Source of the DNA: Hominenteromicrobium mulieris
Lineage (GTDB): Bacteria > Bacillota > Clostridia > Oscillospirales > Acutalibacteraceae
Reading direction: 5' to 3'
NCBI GenBank assembly: GCA_021029595.1
Contig: JAJJOY010000009.1
Span: 1 to 64,000, forward strand
Length of the DNA stretch: 64,000 nt
The notes beneath the pieces were generated by a model. The model was not told where the DNA came from. It made no database searches and saw only the letters and a program-made list of their open reading frames with translations. Both the position numbers and the translations under genes were made by a program. Shown here one piece after another: positions 7,709 through 16,277 of the stretch (position 1 is the stretch's first letter; each line of letters starts with the position of its first letter).

Positions 7709-8245
7709 TTAGTCGGTAGTGCTGCCTACCCAATTAGGATTGAAAGTTGTCATGCACTCATCGTCCCCATTCACAGACTTAGATACGAGAAGCCCATTTT
7801 TGATGTCCTCCAGGGTCTGCTCATATTCGGCAATGTACTGGTCTGTCATTTCCTGCGTCCACTCGAAAGAGCCCTCGCTGGTTTCGGCCATTGCGTGCTC
7901 GTCGGCCATTTCCTGAAGAGTTTTCTTTTCCTGTTCCAGCCATTCCTTGTACTCGTCATAAGTCCACCACTCGTAGTTGATTGCGGGATGGCTGTTATTA
8001 TAATCTTCTTCGGACATCCAGCTTGCGCCATTGTCCTCGCTGACAAAGGTCTTTCCGCTCTCCTTGTCCTTGTAGCTCATAACGCCATCGGAATCATCCG
8101 TTGTGGACACGACCGTTTTCTGCTGTGCAGAATTGGCAACAGGTGCGTTTAGCGCATGAGCTTCTGTGACCCCATGCAAGGGACTTACTGCACCCAGTCC
8201 CATCAATACCGTCAGAGCCAATGCTCCGAATTTAGCTTTTACCAT
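7709..8245 (-). CDS. Secreted hypothetical protein downstream of a two-component system
   Basis: A 178-residue protein with a signal peptide: MVKAKFG, a hydrophobic ALALTVLMGLGAV, and a likely cleavage after the alanine-rich stretch near residue 32. The mature part is acidic and rich in Trp, Tyr and Glu (INYEWWTYDEYKEWLEQEKK). GAGG precedes the ATG at 8245. I do not recognise the family. It lies just downstream of and on the same strand as the histidine kinase, so it may be co-transcribed with or controlled by the VanRS-like pair, possibly as an exported sensor or modulator. Confidence 0.65.
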   Translation of the reverse strand: MVKAKFGALALTVLMGLGAVSPLHGVTEAHALNAPVANSAQQKTVVSTTDDSDGVMSYKDKESGKTFVSEDNGASWMSEEDYNNSHPAINYEWWTYDEYKEWLEQEKKTLQEMADEHAMAETSEGSFEWTQEMTDQYIAEYEQTLEDIKNGLLVSKSVNGDDECMTTFNPNWVGSTTD

Positions 8246-8342
8246 TTTGCTTTGCCTCGCTTTCAAAAATTATAGCTGTCCTCTTGAGGACAGCTATAAG
8301 ATAACAAAATGATTTGGATATAGTTTGCAAGGAATATGGAGT

Positions 8343-9794
8343 TTAGATGGAGTTGATAGCACCTCTTTCTTGCGGCATTTCAAGCCAGAACACCACACCT
8401 CTGCTTGTGTTTTGGATACCATATTTTGCGTGGTGCAGTTCCATGATTTCGCGGACGATATAAAGTCCTAAGCCTGTTCCCCCGGTATTACGATTACGGG
8501 AGGTATCCGCTCTGTAAAATGCTTCAAATAGATGGGGTATCATTTCCTCTGGAATATGGACGCCTGTATTTTCAACTTTGCAGGAAACGGTATTTTTATC
8601 GTTCGATAAGGATATATAGATTGCCTCACCATTCGGTGAGTAGCGAATGGCATTTACCAAAACATTTTGAATGGCTCGTTCCATCTGTGCCGGGTCTGCA
8701 TCACACAGGATTTTGTCAGGAATATCCACGGAAAGGGAGATTTCTTTTTCAGACAGCAAATCGGTCACATCAGCTATTTGTACCCGAAGAAGCTCTGCAA
8801 AATCAATCGTCTTATATTCTGTTCTCTGTTTTCCGTCTGTTTTAGATACATAGAGCAGTTCTTTCACTAATGTTTCCATTTTTTCAACAACGGCCAGCGA
8901 CCGCTCCATATACGACTCTTGATTTTCATATCCTTTGACCTTATTGAGCATCCCCATTAAATGACCTTTCAGAATTGTCAAAGGCGTTTTCAGTTCATGT
9001 GATGCCGCCGAGAAAAATTCCTGTTGCTTTTTTTCAAGTTCTCGCTCTTTTGATATTTCGGCCTCTAACTCGGAATTGCTTTTTTTCAGTTCTGCCAATG
9101 TATGCTGTAAATTATCCGACAAAGTATTTAAGCTGTCCGAGAGTATTCCTATCTCGTCTGAACGATTAGAATTTCCGTGCGGCTCAAAATTGAGCTGGGC
9201 CATTTTTTGCGATGTGCTGCTTAATTCAATAATCGGTTTTGTTATATAGCGTGAGTAAATGACAGAAAACAAGATGGACATAAAGAAGATTCCCAATATA
9301 ACCAGCGGAACGGTTTGCCAAATCGCCTCTGTTGCCTGATTGACGGACACCGTATCACTTTGCACATAAAGGGTATAGTCGCTACCTAACAGGGTGAACA
9401 CATAGCCTGCTTCTGTCAGTAATTCGTCACTTGTAATAATTGCGCTATCAGGATTTTCTTGAATCGTAGCAATAGAATCCTTGTCTGTTGTTATCGTCAA
9501 TTTGTCACTTGAATATAAAATATCTCCATAATCATCTTCAATATAGGCAGTTGCTTTTGTCTGTGCGGTGAATTGCTGAACAAGTGAATAACATTCCTCT
9601 AAGGAACCAGCCTTTTCCAATACTGGCACTAAATCATTTGCTTGCTTTTGCAATTCTGCACTAAGTCGATTGCTATAAGTTTGGGGAATATATCTCGCCA
9701 TACTGAAAACAGAAAGCAAACATACCAAAATCAAAAGAACCGTTGTCGCTAAAAAGAGCTTTGCCGTTAGGCTCGTTTTAATTTTCCTTATCAA
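8343..9794 (-). CDS. VanS-like sensor histidine kinase
   Basis: A 483-residue membrane kinase. TM1 is near 11-31; an extracellular domain of about 125 residues and TM2 near 158-180 follow. Then come HAMP, a coiled coil (ELKKSNSELEAEISKERELEKK), the H-box AASHELKTPLTIL with the phosphorylated His, N-box NVLVNAIRYS and GTGLGLYI. The start is a TTG at 9794, overlapping the end of the response regulator. The layout resembles VanS/PhoR-type kinases. The ligand is unknown. No van resistance enzymes are present in the window's element, so calling it glycopeptide-related would be unsupported. Confidence 0.9.
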   Translation of the reverse strand: MIRKIKTSLTAKLFLATTVLLILVCLLSVFSMARYIPQTYSNRLSAELQKQANDLVPVLEKAGSLEECYSLVQQFTAQTKATAYIEDDYGDILYSSDKLTITTDKDSIATIQENPDSAIITSDELLTEAGYVFTLLGSDYTLYVQSDTVSVNQATEAIWQTVPLVILGIFFMSILFSVIYSRYITKPIIELSSTSQKMAQLNFEPHGNSNRSDEIGILSDSLNTLSDNLQHTLAELKKSNSELEAEISKERELEKKQQEFFSAASHELKTPLTILKGHLMGMLNKVKGYENQESYMERSLAVVEKMETLVKELLYVSKTDGKQRTEYKTIDFAELLRVQIADVTDLLSEKEISLSVDIPDKILCDADPAQMERAIQNVLVNAIRYSPNGEAIYISLSNDKNTVSCKVENTGVHIPEEMIPHLFEAFYRADTSRNRNTGGTGLGLYIVREIMELHHAKYGIQNTSRGVVFWLEMPQERGAINSI

Positions 9795-10443
9795 TTCTGT
9801 ATCCCACCCCTCTAATTGTTTTTATATAGTCAGCATTTAACTTTTTGCGAATGTTCTTTATGTGACTATCAACGATCCGATCTTCGACCTCCAAATCGTC
9901 CGCCCACAATCGGTCAAGTAGCATTTGCCGAGTAAAGACCTTTCCCTGATTTTCAAGCATAAGCCTAAGAAGCGCAAACTCTTTGCTGGTCAAAACAACC
10001 TCGTTTCCGCCTTGATATACATGGAATCCATCAACATCCATACTCAACTCTTTATAAGTAAGCAGGGATTGATTTTGATTTTCCACAGTCCTACGGCGAA
10101 GAATAGCCGCAATCTTGCACAGCAGGATTTTGGGCGAAAAGGGCTTTGGAATGTAATCGTCAATCTGCTGTTCAAAACCCCGCAACTGGTTTTCTTCATC
10201 CGAAAGCGCAGTAAGCATAATAATAGGGACTTGTGACCTTTTGCGAATGACCTCACACACACCATAGCCGTCGATTTTAGGGAGCATGATGTCTAACAGC
10301 AAGAGGTCGATTGTATCATCAAACATTGCAATCCCCGCCACGCCGTCAGAAGCAACAGCAACTTCATATCCCGCATCAATCAGATGGTTTTTCAATATAT
10401 CCTGAATGTCAATATCATCTTCGACAATTAAAATCTTCTGCAT
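9778..10443 (-). CDS. OmpR/VanR-family response regulator
   Basis: A 221-residue two-domain regulator. The receiver starts MQKILIVEDDIDI, with the phospho-acceptor Asp in LLLLDIMLPKIDGYG (about 53) and Lys in YIPKPFSP. The C-terminal winged helix contains EFALLRLMLENQGKVFTRQMLLDRLW and ends VRGVGYRID. The kinase gene overlaps its stop by 17 bases, so the pair is translationally coupled. As element cargo it likely responds to a cell-envelope or peptide signal; targets may include the secreted protein at 7709-8245. Confidence 0.92.
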   Translation of the reverse strand: MQKILIVEDDIDIQDILKNHLIDAGYEVAVASDGVAGIAMFDDTIDLLLLDIMLPKIDGYGVCEVIRKRSQVPIIMLTALSDEENQLRGFEQQIDDYIPKPFSPKILLCKIAAILRRRTVENQNQSLLTYKELSMDVDGFHVYQGGNEVVLTSKEFALLRLMLENQGKVFTRQMLLDRLWADDLEVEDRIVDSHIKNIRKKLNADYIKTIRGVGYRIDKEN

Positions 10444-10556
10444 TGTCCCACCTCCAACTTTTCAAGTATAGCAGAGAAATATGTATCTATTATGGAGAAC
10501 TCAAGATTTAGAAAGATTATTATAATTATAAGTTACCTCTGTGTTGCAAAGCAAGC

Positions 10557-10625
10557 GCGAATATGAATTATAAACTTCAATCAACCTGCATATAGCAACA
10601 TTCCACGGGCGAAGTATGAATTATA
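10557..10625 (+). repeat. Pair of direct repeats upstream of an HTH regulator
   Basis: GCGAATATGAATTATA (10557-10572) and GCGAAGTATGAATTATA (10609-10625) are about five helical turns apart, in the gap between the divergent response regulator and XRE regulator genes. They are candidate binding sites of one of these regulators. Confidence 0.55.
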
Positions 10626-10647
10626 CAATGTAACTGGGTGATGTTAT

Positions 10648-11016
10648 ATGGCGAAAGTTGAAGATTGTCCCGGTTTTGAAACCTTCGGCGCAGATGTCAA
10701 AGCTGCACGAGAGGCAAAGCGTCTGGCACGAAAAACATTGGCAGAAATGGTTGGGATTGAATGGCGGTATCTTGCCAACATTGAGAATCAAGGTGCGATT
10801 CCGAGCCTGCCCGTGATGATCCAGTTGATTAAGGTCTGCGGACTTCCCGTAGAGCGGTATTTTAACCCGGAGATCATACGGGAAGAAAGCGAACAGCGGC
10901 AACGGGTCAGCCACAAGCTGAAGCTTTGCCCTGAAGAATACCTGCCGATTATCGAAGGTGCCATAGACGGGGCGCTCAAAATGGAACAGACTGCGAAGCA
11001 GAAGGAGGACGCATAA
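10648..11016 (+). CDS. XRE-family helix-turn-helix regulator
   Basis: A 122-residue protein. The helix-turn-helix spans about 14-70, with AAREAKRLARKTLAEMVGIEWRYLANIENQG and PSLPVMIQLIKVCGLPVERYF. The tail is helical, charged and ends KQKEDA. It is on the plus strand, divergent from the two-component pair. The paired repeats at 10557-10625 lie in its leader, so autoregulation or control of the element is likely. Confidence 0.85.
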   Translation: MAKVEDCPGFETFGADVKAAREAKRLARKTLAEMVGIEWRYLANIENQGAIPSLPVMIQLIKVCGLPVERYFNPEIIREESEQRQRVSHKLKLCPEEYLPIIEGAIDGALKMEQTAKQKEDA

Positions 11017-11043
11017 TCGCGGCCTCCTTCTGGCGTTTCTGTA

Positions 11044-11343
11044 TCATGTTTCCCTGCACTTTTCCAAAAGTTCCCGGCACCTCTGCTGGATTTCTCCGGT
11101 TTCTGTCGCAGTCAGGTCACGGTCATTTCCAGTAATCTTATCTTCCAGAAAGTTGGCGTATGTACCCAACAAAGCGTTCCGTAAATCCTCCGGGGTTTTC
11201 TGTATTTCTGCGCTGTACCAGTCATTCCGGTGGGGTTCCCATGCCATCAATGTATAACCATGACTGGTCTGAACCACCTCATACAGAGGGTCATCATCCA
11301 GATATGCCTGAAACACTTTCAAAACCTTTTCAAAGGTCAGCAT
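11044..11343 (-). CDS. conserved hypothetical protein
   Basis: A 99-residue soluble protein starting MLTFEKVLKVFQAYLDDDP. The centre has HGYTLMAWEPHRNDWYSAEIQKTPEDLRNALL and the C-terminal helix is basic and glutamate-rich. I have seen this type next to tnpV in Tn4451-like elements but know no function. It is 7 bases downstream of the tnpV start region's operon partner (11360-11713), same strand. Confidence 0.65.
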   Translation of the reverse strand: MLTFEKVLKVFQAYLDDDPLYEVVQTSHGYTLMAWEPHRNDWYSAEIQKTPEDLRNALLGTYANFLEDKITGNDRDLTATETGEIQQRCRELLEKCRET

Positions 11344-11359
11344 TTCCCGCACCTCCCAT

Positions 11360-11713
11360 TCATCTGCAAATCAGTTCCCTGATTAAAATTTCCTCAATCT
11401 GTGCCGTTAATGTGTTCATCAGCCCCACCCAGCGCATAGGGTCACAGGCTTTCAGTTCCTCCGTGACACCCGCAACTTCCATCATGTGAGGCAACATGGT
11501 TTCCACACGCCCCTGTGCTGTCCGCTCAATCTCTAACAGGTGTGGATACAGCTTCTCGCTCATCAGCAGATGGTTGTAGAGAATGGGGCGATGTTCCTTT
11601 AGGTAGGATTTTCGCATTCTGCCGTACTTGCCGATAGAAGTTTCCGGCTGTTCAGAAAGGTTTAGGTTGGGTATATCATAATCTCCACAACGAATGTAAG
11701 TCAACTTACTCAT
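11360..11713 (-). CDS. tnpV: TnpV-like transposon-encoded protein
   Basis: A 117-residue protein starting at ATG 11713, with AAAGGAG 8 bases upstream. It contains YGRMRKSYLKEHRPILYNHLLMSEKLYPHL and EEILIRELI, which I recognise as the TnpV family of Tn4451-type elements. The activity of TnpV is not established. It is directly downstream of the serine recombinase on the same strand, the same order as tnpX-tnpV in Tn4451. Confidence 0.8.
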   Translation of the reverse strand: MSKLTYIRCGDYDIPNLNLSEQPETSIGKYGRMRKSYLKEHRPILYNHLLMSEKLYPHLLEIERTAQGRVETMLPHMMEVAGVTEELKACDPMRWVGLMNTLTAQIEEILIRELICR

Positions 11714-11739
11714 ATTCATTCTCCTTTGCTCCGTGATGA

Positions 11740-13620
11740 TTAGACTGCTGCGCTGGCTGCTATGCTGCCTTTGCGCGGTTCTTCTTTTGGTAGCTGACCG
11801 ATAGTAGAAAAAACACCTTTTTTCATATCCTCAGCCCGGATCAGGGCTTTCTTAGCGTCCATTTCCGCTTTTTTCTTCGCCTTGATTTTGTCCTCATACT
11901 GTTTCTGTGCGCCGCTGGCTTTCCGCCTCAAATAATTCTGATGAAGCCTGTCCTTACGTTCTTCTTTTTTCTGCAGTTCTTCCTGCTCCTCCGTGGTTAA
12001 AGGAACCGGCCGTAAAGATGGTGGGATATAGCGCCCTAAAAAATTAAAGTAGATTTCAATTTCCTGCGTGGTGTCCTGGCTACCTTTTCGGGCGCGTTCG
12101 TGGACAAGGATTTTCTCTACAAACTCGTTGAGCATGGTGTTTGTCAGAATGTCAAAATTCTCATACTTATCAATTAGGGCTATAAATTTCTCTGCGGATT
12201 TCTGGCTCTGCTCATAGCCGGTAACAGCCTTTTCCAGCTCCGCAATTTCAATCTCAAGTGCATCCTGCTCTTTGGCATACTGTGCATCAAGCGCCTTATA
12301 TCGTGCATCCGGCAGCTTGCCGAGGGCGTTGTCCTCATAGATTTTGCAAATCAGTTTTTCCAGTTCTCCGGCTCTCTTTTGGGCAGCAGCCAGACGCCTG
12401 CGCTTTTTCGATATATCGGCACTCTGTTGAGCAACCTGCGTCTCCTGAACAGTGTGAATAAATTCCGTCCGGTCATTTCTCGAATATTCAGCGATAGCCC
12501 GGAGCGTGTCGGAAACCAATGTCAGGACAGCACTCTCATTGATACGGTGTTGTGTAGGGCATAGTGTCCCACACGGAACTTTGGTATAATTGGAACAGGT
12601 ATATTGAGAAATCCTCTTGCCATTGTTGGTGCGGTGGACATACATCTTGCCGCCGCAATCGGCACAATAGAGCAATCCTGTGAGGGGAGCCGCTTCGCCC
12701 CAGCCGTTTGGATAACGCCGTACATTGCTGCGGATTTTCTGCGCCAAATCAAAGGTCTGCTGGTCGATAATGGCTTCATGGGTATTCTCAAAGATCGTCC
12801 ATTCGTCCTCAGAAACATAGTGGCTTTTCTTGTCCTTAAAGTGCTTGCGGGTCTTGAAATTGATGGTATGCCCTAAATACTCTCGTTTTTTCAAAATGTT
12901 CACGATGGTAGATGATCCCCATCCATAGGGGTCTTTGACCGGCTTTGAACGGTTCACACCCTCGTTGAAGCGGGCAAGGTGTACGACAGGAATTTCAATC
13001 CGGTCTGTGGATAATTTGCAGGCGATCTGGTAAGGCCCATATCCCTCCAGCGTGAGGGAGAATATACGGCGTACCACTTCGGCAGCTTCCTCATCTACCA
13101 GCCAATGCTCCCGCTTTTCGTCCCATAAGTAGCCGTAAATCACAGTGCCGGTCAGGTGCTTGCCGCTCATGCCTTTTGACTTAAACACAGAGCGAATTTT
13201 CCGGCTGGTATCACGGGCGTAAAATTCATTCATGATGTTGCGGAACGGGGTAAAATCGTCATCACCTTTCAGACTGTCTACACCGTCGTTAATGGCGATC
13301 AGCCGAACGCCTCGCTGCCGCAAAACCTCCATAACTTGACCGACTTTCAGATAGTCTCGCCCCAACCGGCTCATGTCCTTGATGACGATTGCCTCTACAC
13401 GCCCTGCCTCCACTTCCTCCATCATCGCCAAAAATCCGGGGCGGTCAAAACGAGTGCCTGAGATACCATCATCGGTAAAGTGCGTAGGGTTGGGCAGCCC
13501 GTTCCGGCGGGCAAAATCCTCTAACATCTGTTTTTGGTTGGATATGGAGTTGCTCTCGCCCTGTAACTCATCGTCCCGGCTCAGGCGCTCGTACAGTGGG
13601 GTAATTTTTTCATTTCTCAT
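11740..13620 (-). CDS. TnpX-like large serine recombinase
   Basis: A 626-residue recombinase. The catalytic domain is N-terminal, with YERLSRDDELQGESNSISNQ (nucleophile Ser14) and the Arg-rich MSRLGRDYLKVGQ. The recombinase domain follows (about 155-290). A zinc ribbon (LLYCADCGGKMY...CSNY) lies near 315-355, then a coiled coil (390-475), with a basic C-terminal tail. It is the integrase/excisionase of the element and its gene ends within 100 bases of the right end. The GG/CC core inferred here differs from the GA core described for Tn4451 TnpX, so target choice may differ. Confidence 0.93.
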   Translation of the reverse strand: MRNEKITPLYERLSRDDELQGESNSISNQKQMLEDFARRNGLPNPTHFTDDGISGTRFDRPGFLAMMEEVEAGRVEAIVIKDMSRLGRDYLKVGQVMEVLRQRGVRLIAINDGVDSLKGDDDFTPFRNIMNEFYARDTSRKIRSVFKSKGMSGKHLTGTVIYGYLWDEKREHWLVDEEAAEVVRRIFSLTLEGYGPYQIACKLSTDRIEIPVVHLARFNEGVNRSKPVKDPYGWGSSTIVNILKKREYLGHTINFKTRKHFKDKKSHYVSEDEWTIFENTHEAIIDQQTFDLAQKIRSNVRRYPNGWGEAAPLTGLLYCADCGGKMYVHRTNNGKRISQYTCSNYTKVPCGTLCPTQHRINESAVLTLVSDTLRAIAEYSRNDRTEFIHTVQETQVAQQSADISKKRRRLAAAQKRAGELEKLICKIYEDNALGKLPDARYKALDAQYAKEQDALEIEIAELEKAVTGYEQSQKSAEKFIALIDKYENFDILTNTMLNEFVEKILVHERARKGSQDTTQEIEIYFNFLGRYIPPSLRPVPLTTEEQEELQKKEERKDRLHQNYLRRKASGAQKQYEDKIKAKKKAEMDAKKALIRAEDMKKGVFSTIGQLPKEEPRKGSIAASAAV

Positions 13621-13643
13621 GGCTGTACCTCCTGAAACAAAAA

Positions 13644-13704
13644 TGCTCTAAGTGATTGCTTCACTAACCATGACAAAATCATGATTAAGAAGTCACTTAA
13701 AGCA
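13644..13704. other. Imperfect inverted repeat at the right end (probable recombinase binding site and promoter region)
   Basis: TGCTCTAAGTGATTGCTTC... (from 13644) faces ...GAAGTCACTTAAAGCA (to 13704), arms of about 25 bases with small gaps around AAAAT. It lies between the recombinase start and the junction, where the att arm of a large serine recombinase is expected. Confidence 0.6.
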
Positions 13705-13713
13705 TATATCACC

Positions 13714-14664
13714 GCTTGCCAATTTGTACTTTTTATACTGTTTGACCGCGAAGCAATCCGGCTTGCGCTTTTCGAGCCCGGCAAACATATAATCCACCGC
13801 GTTCATAAAGTCCTCGTCATCCTCCTTGACCTCCATGCCGGAAATCATATCCACAAGGGTATTCATGTTCCGATCCTCGGCAGGCCCCTCGAAAATGATG
13901 TAGGCAATCAGGGCGCAGTATAAAAGCGTTTCCGATTTCGTCCAGAATGGATCGCCTTCCTTGCCTTCGCCCTTTGTGTTGGAAATCAGGGCATCCACGA
14001 ATTTCAGAATATCGGCCTCGTTGCGGATATACGCCAGCGGGTTATAGTGCATGGATTTTGAAAAATCTATGCTGTTGAATACCTTGATTTTGTACCCGCG
14101 TTTTTGCAGGAAAGCTCCGACCTGTCCCAGCACACCGCCTTTGGGATCGACCACCACATAAGAGGAATGGGCCTGTAAAAGCTGGGGCGTAAGCCAGAAG
14201 CGGGTTTTGCCGGAGCCGGATGAGCCGATAATACAGCAATTCAGGTTTCGGGCATTTGCGGGGATTTTAGGGCGGGTGTTCATCGTGAGAAACTCCGTCC
14301 CGGTCAAAATCATGTTGTTTTCAAACTTCGGATCAACAAACGGTTTGATGTCTTTTTCCGTTCCCCACCGAGCGCTGCCGTATTCTGCATCCCGCCGAAA
14401 CTTCTTAGCGTTCTTGCTTTTGAAATAGATCAGCAGCCGGAAACCAACTGCGCCTACAATACCAACAAGCCAATCCAGCGGGGCAAGACCGGGTGCAAAG
14501 TCAGCAAAGGCCGGGCCAATCGTCTGGCCCAGCCCGATGAGCTTATGTGCAAAATCGTTACCCGCTGCCAGCCGGTAGGCCGTTCCCAGCTTGAGGAACG
14601 CCCACAGGATGAACAGATAGGGAATGTTCGGAATGAGATATTTTCTGATCTTATCTGTCCTCAT
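13714..14664 (-). pseudogene. VirD4/TraG coupling ATPase, proximal part (317 codons)
   Basis: AGGAGG precedes the ATG at 14664. Residues about 10-30 and 55-80 are membrane segments. Then come AEYGSARWGTEKDI, Walker A IGSSGSGKTRF (near 160) and VVVDPKGGVLGQ. The conserved reading stops at ...KQYKKYKLAS (13714). The remaining codons GDICFK-stop come from the inserted element. The rest of the gene is at 1-186. It overlaps the upstream pcfB gene by 14 bases, as in a tra operon. If the fragment is made, it keeps the nucleotide-binding P-loop but lacks the later catalytic motifs. Confidence 0.9.
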
Positions 14665-15130
14665 GGGCCACCTCCTTTGCACGTTCTTTCTGCTTCGGCT
14701 TTTCTTTGGAAAGCTGATCTGCCGCCTGTTGCAGTTGTTCCCGGATGGGAACACGGTTCGATTTTGCTTTGTTTAACACCTTCCGGGAATACTCAGAAAA
14801 GCAGGCGGTCATTGCGTCTGCCTGTCCAGCCTTGAAAAACAGCAGGTATTTGTCCGGCCCGGTTTTATAGAACGCATAGTCTACATTCCATTTCCGGGCC
14901 ACGCGGTCAAAGGACTTGGCATCCCCGGATAGCTCAATGCTGTTGGTGGCTGTACCGTGGGCCATGAGCTTTCGCACACTTTGTTTTCCATGCGGTACTT
15001 GCCGCCCACGGTATGCCTTGCGGATCTTCCGGCCCACCATGCCCAGCACATACGCCAGTCCCCGCGCCGTCAGCTTGGTTGTTTTTACGGATATGGCTAT
15101 CGTGCGCCGGGAAATATCTTCATCAATCAG
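14651..15130 (-). CDS. PcfB family protein (DUF3801)
   Basis: A protein of about 159 residues. The middle has SIELSGDAKSFDRVARKWNVDYAFYKTGPDKYLLFFKAGQADAMTACF, typical of PcfB/DUF3801, which partners the relaxase and coupling protein in Gram-positive conjugation. The N-terminal ISRRTIAISVKTTKLTARGLAYVL is also family-like and lies upstream of the first ATG (15049). AGGAGG is followed 8 bases later by CTG (15130), so initiation probably uses CTG or the next ATT, which is unusual. Its 3' end overlaps virD4. Confidence 0.75.
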   Translation of the reverse strand: MIDEDISRRTIAISVKTTKLTARGLAYVLGMVGRKIRKAYRGRQVPHGKQSVRKLMAHGTATNSIELSGDAKSFDRVARKWNVDYAFYKTGPDKYLLFFKAGQADAMTACFSEYSRKVLNKAKSNRVPIREQLQQAADQLSKEKPKQKERAKEVAHEDR

Positions 15131-15149
15131 TTACACCGCCTCCTTCCTT

Positions 15150-15168
15150 GGGACAATTTGTCTCGAAG
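15150..15168 (+). repeat. Palindrome-like motif GGGACAATTTGTCTCGAAG
   Basis: It starts 6 bases before the ardA stop codon's downstream side, in the ardA-pcfB gap. It shares 13 bases with the left end of the mobilizable element and is related to the copies at 16490 and 17516. Confidence 0.55.
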
Positions 15169-15173
15169 TGCCA

Positions 15174-15887
15174 TCACCGATCCCCACGGTCTTTTTTCTG
15201 CATTTGACGGTAGCCCTCCAAAGAAGAACCGTCTATGATTTCCTGATAAACGGCCATTTGCTCCCGGATAGAGAGCTTCGGGAAAGAGAATACCTTATGC
15301 TCCTTGGGAATATCCTGCAAGCCGTGATACACTTCCACGAAATGATCGCTTTCTTTGACAACATAGCCGCCCGGGGCAAAATGGCCGTTTTCGTGGATGC
15401 AGGCATCCCGGCCATACGCCTCATAATCGAAATACGGTTTTACCTGATCCGGCACATCCAACATTTCCAGATCGTCCACATAAATACGCCCCAGCGTTTC
15501 CTCATCGGATACGCCGGGGTAAAAGCCGTAACAGTCCAGATTTTGTGTCAGATTGATGATGTCCCGCACCGAAGAACAGTGATCGCCGCTGTCGAGGACG
15601 GCCTCCAGTGTTTCCAGCTCCGATGAGGTAAGCTCGGAAAGCAGGCAGGCCAGATGATTAAGCTCGTCCAGATTTTCATACTCGCTCAAATGGTCATAGA
15701 GCCCCAGCACATCCCCATCGAAAGAGGTAATAAAAATTTCCTGATAGCAGACTCCATCCACGCCGATCCGTTTCAAGAGAGCCTCCACCTCCTGGGCGGT
15801 TGTGGGAAATTTCAGTGTTTCACCCACAAGCTGGCCCTCGCTGTACTTTCCGGCGTTGGTAACGTAGGCTTCAAACAGGGTTGCCAT
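15174..15887 (-). CDS. ardA: ArdA-like antirestriction protein
   Basis: A 237-residue, strongly acidic protein. It starts MATLFEAYVTNAGKYSEGQLVGE and carries the family reading SEYENLDELNHLACLLSEL. ArdA proteins mimic DNA and protect incoming DNA from type I restriction, which suits an ICE cargo gene next to transfer genes. The protein is longer than the Tn916 ArdA (about 165 residues), with an extra C-terminal region (KVFSFPKLSIREQMAVYQEI). It sits between the DUF4406-like gene (1-base overlap at 15887) and pcfB, in one operon. Confidence 0.85.
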   Translation of the reverse strand: MATLFEAYVTNAGKYSEGQLVGETLKFPTTAQEVEALLKRIGVDGVCYQEIFITSFDGDVLGLYDHLSEYENLDELNHLACLLSELTSSELETLEAVLDSGDHCSSVRDIINLTQNLDCYGFYPGVSDEETLGRIYVDDLEMLDVPDQVKPYFDYEAYGRDACIHENGHFAPGGYVVKESDHFVEVYHGLQDIPKEHKVFSFPKLSIREQMAVYQEIIDGSSLEGYRQMQKKDRGDR

Positions 15888-16228
15888 TAGCGGCGGCCCT
15901 GTCCCTTGACGGACAGGATGCCCTCAAGGGTTGTTGCCGTAATTCCCAGCCGCTGGGCCACGGCAATATCATTTTTCATGGCTTCGGTCATACTGTGCCC
16001 GCAAACAACCAGCACATGAGAACGGCGGAGCAGGTCACGGCTCATGTCGATGCCGCTTTTATGCTCCTCGGGAACAGCATCATTGAGAAACAGGGGCAAG
16101 TACAGGGTCGGGCAAATAGGAGAAAAGCCTGCCTCATACACGGTGCGGCAATACTGCGCCGCCAGTTCTGCGTTTTCGCTATCGCCGCCGAGCCATGCAG
16201 CGGTGATATAAGCAAGGGGTCGTTTCAT
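15887..16228 (-). CDS. DUF4406-like small protein (nucleoside deoxyribosyltransferase fold)
   Basis: A 113-residue protein. The N-terminal LAYITAAWLGGDSENAELAAQYCRTVYEAGFSPICPTLY and the later VLVVCGHSMTEAMKNDIAVAQRLGI fit the nucleoside 2-deoxyribosyltransferase-like DUF4406/DUF7768 group found on phages and ICEs. The substrate is unknown. Its stop overlaps the ardA start by one base, and the long structured gap 16229-16511 separates it from parB. Confidence 0.7.
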   Translation of the reverse strand: MKRPLAYITAAWLGGDSENAELAAQYCRTVYEAGFSPICPTLYLPLFLNDAVPEEHKSGIDMSRDLLRRSHVLVVCGHSMTEAMKNDIAVAQRLGITATTLEGILSVKGQGRR

Positions 16229-16277
16229 CGTTCATACCTCCGATATTTTAATAAGAAAGTTCAACCCAAACCCCACG

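Larger units (their letters stand above)
187..13713. mobile_element. Tn4451-family integrative mobilizable element inserted in virD4
   Basis: Both junctions lie inside one virD4 reading frame. The left junction is after CTTGCC at 181-186; the right is before GCTTGCC at 13714-13720. The only bases shared at both crossover points are CC (185-186 and 13712-13713), as expected for a large serine recombinase that exchanges across a 2-bp core. Cargo includes a TnpX-like recombinase, TnpV, TnpW, a MobQ relaxase with oriT, replication-type genes, sigma-like genes, a toxin-antitoxin pair and a VanRS-like pair in the place where Tn4451 itself carries catP. The length is about 13.5 kb. It has a relaxase but no transfer apparatus, so it is presumably mobilised by other elements. 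Confidence 0.85.

Noticed and set aside
8343..10443. Vancomycin resistance locus
   Set aside because: The two-component pair is VanRS-like, but no VanH/VanA/VanX-type enzymes lie nearby. The D-LDH-like gene at 61330 is 50 kb away in the core region.
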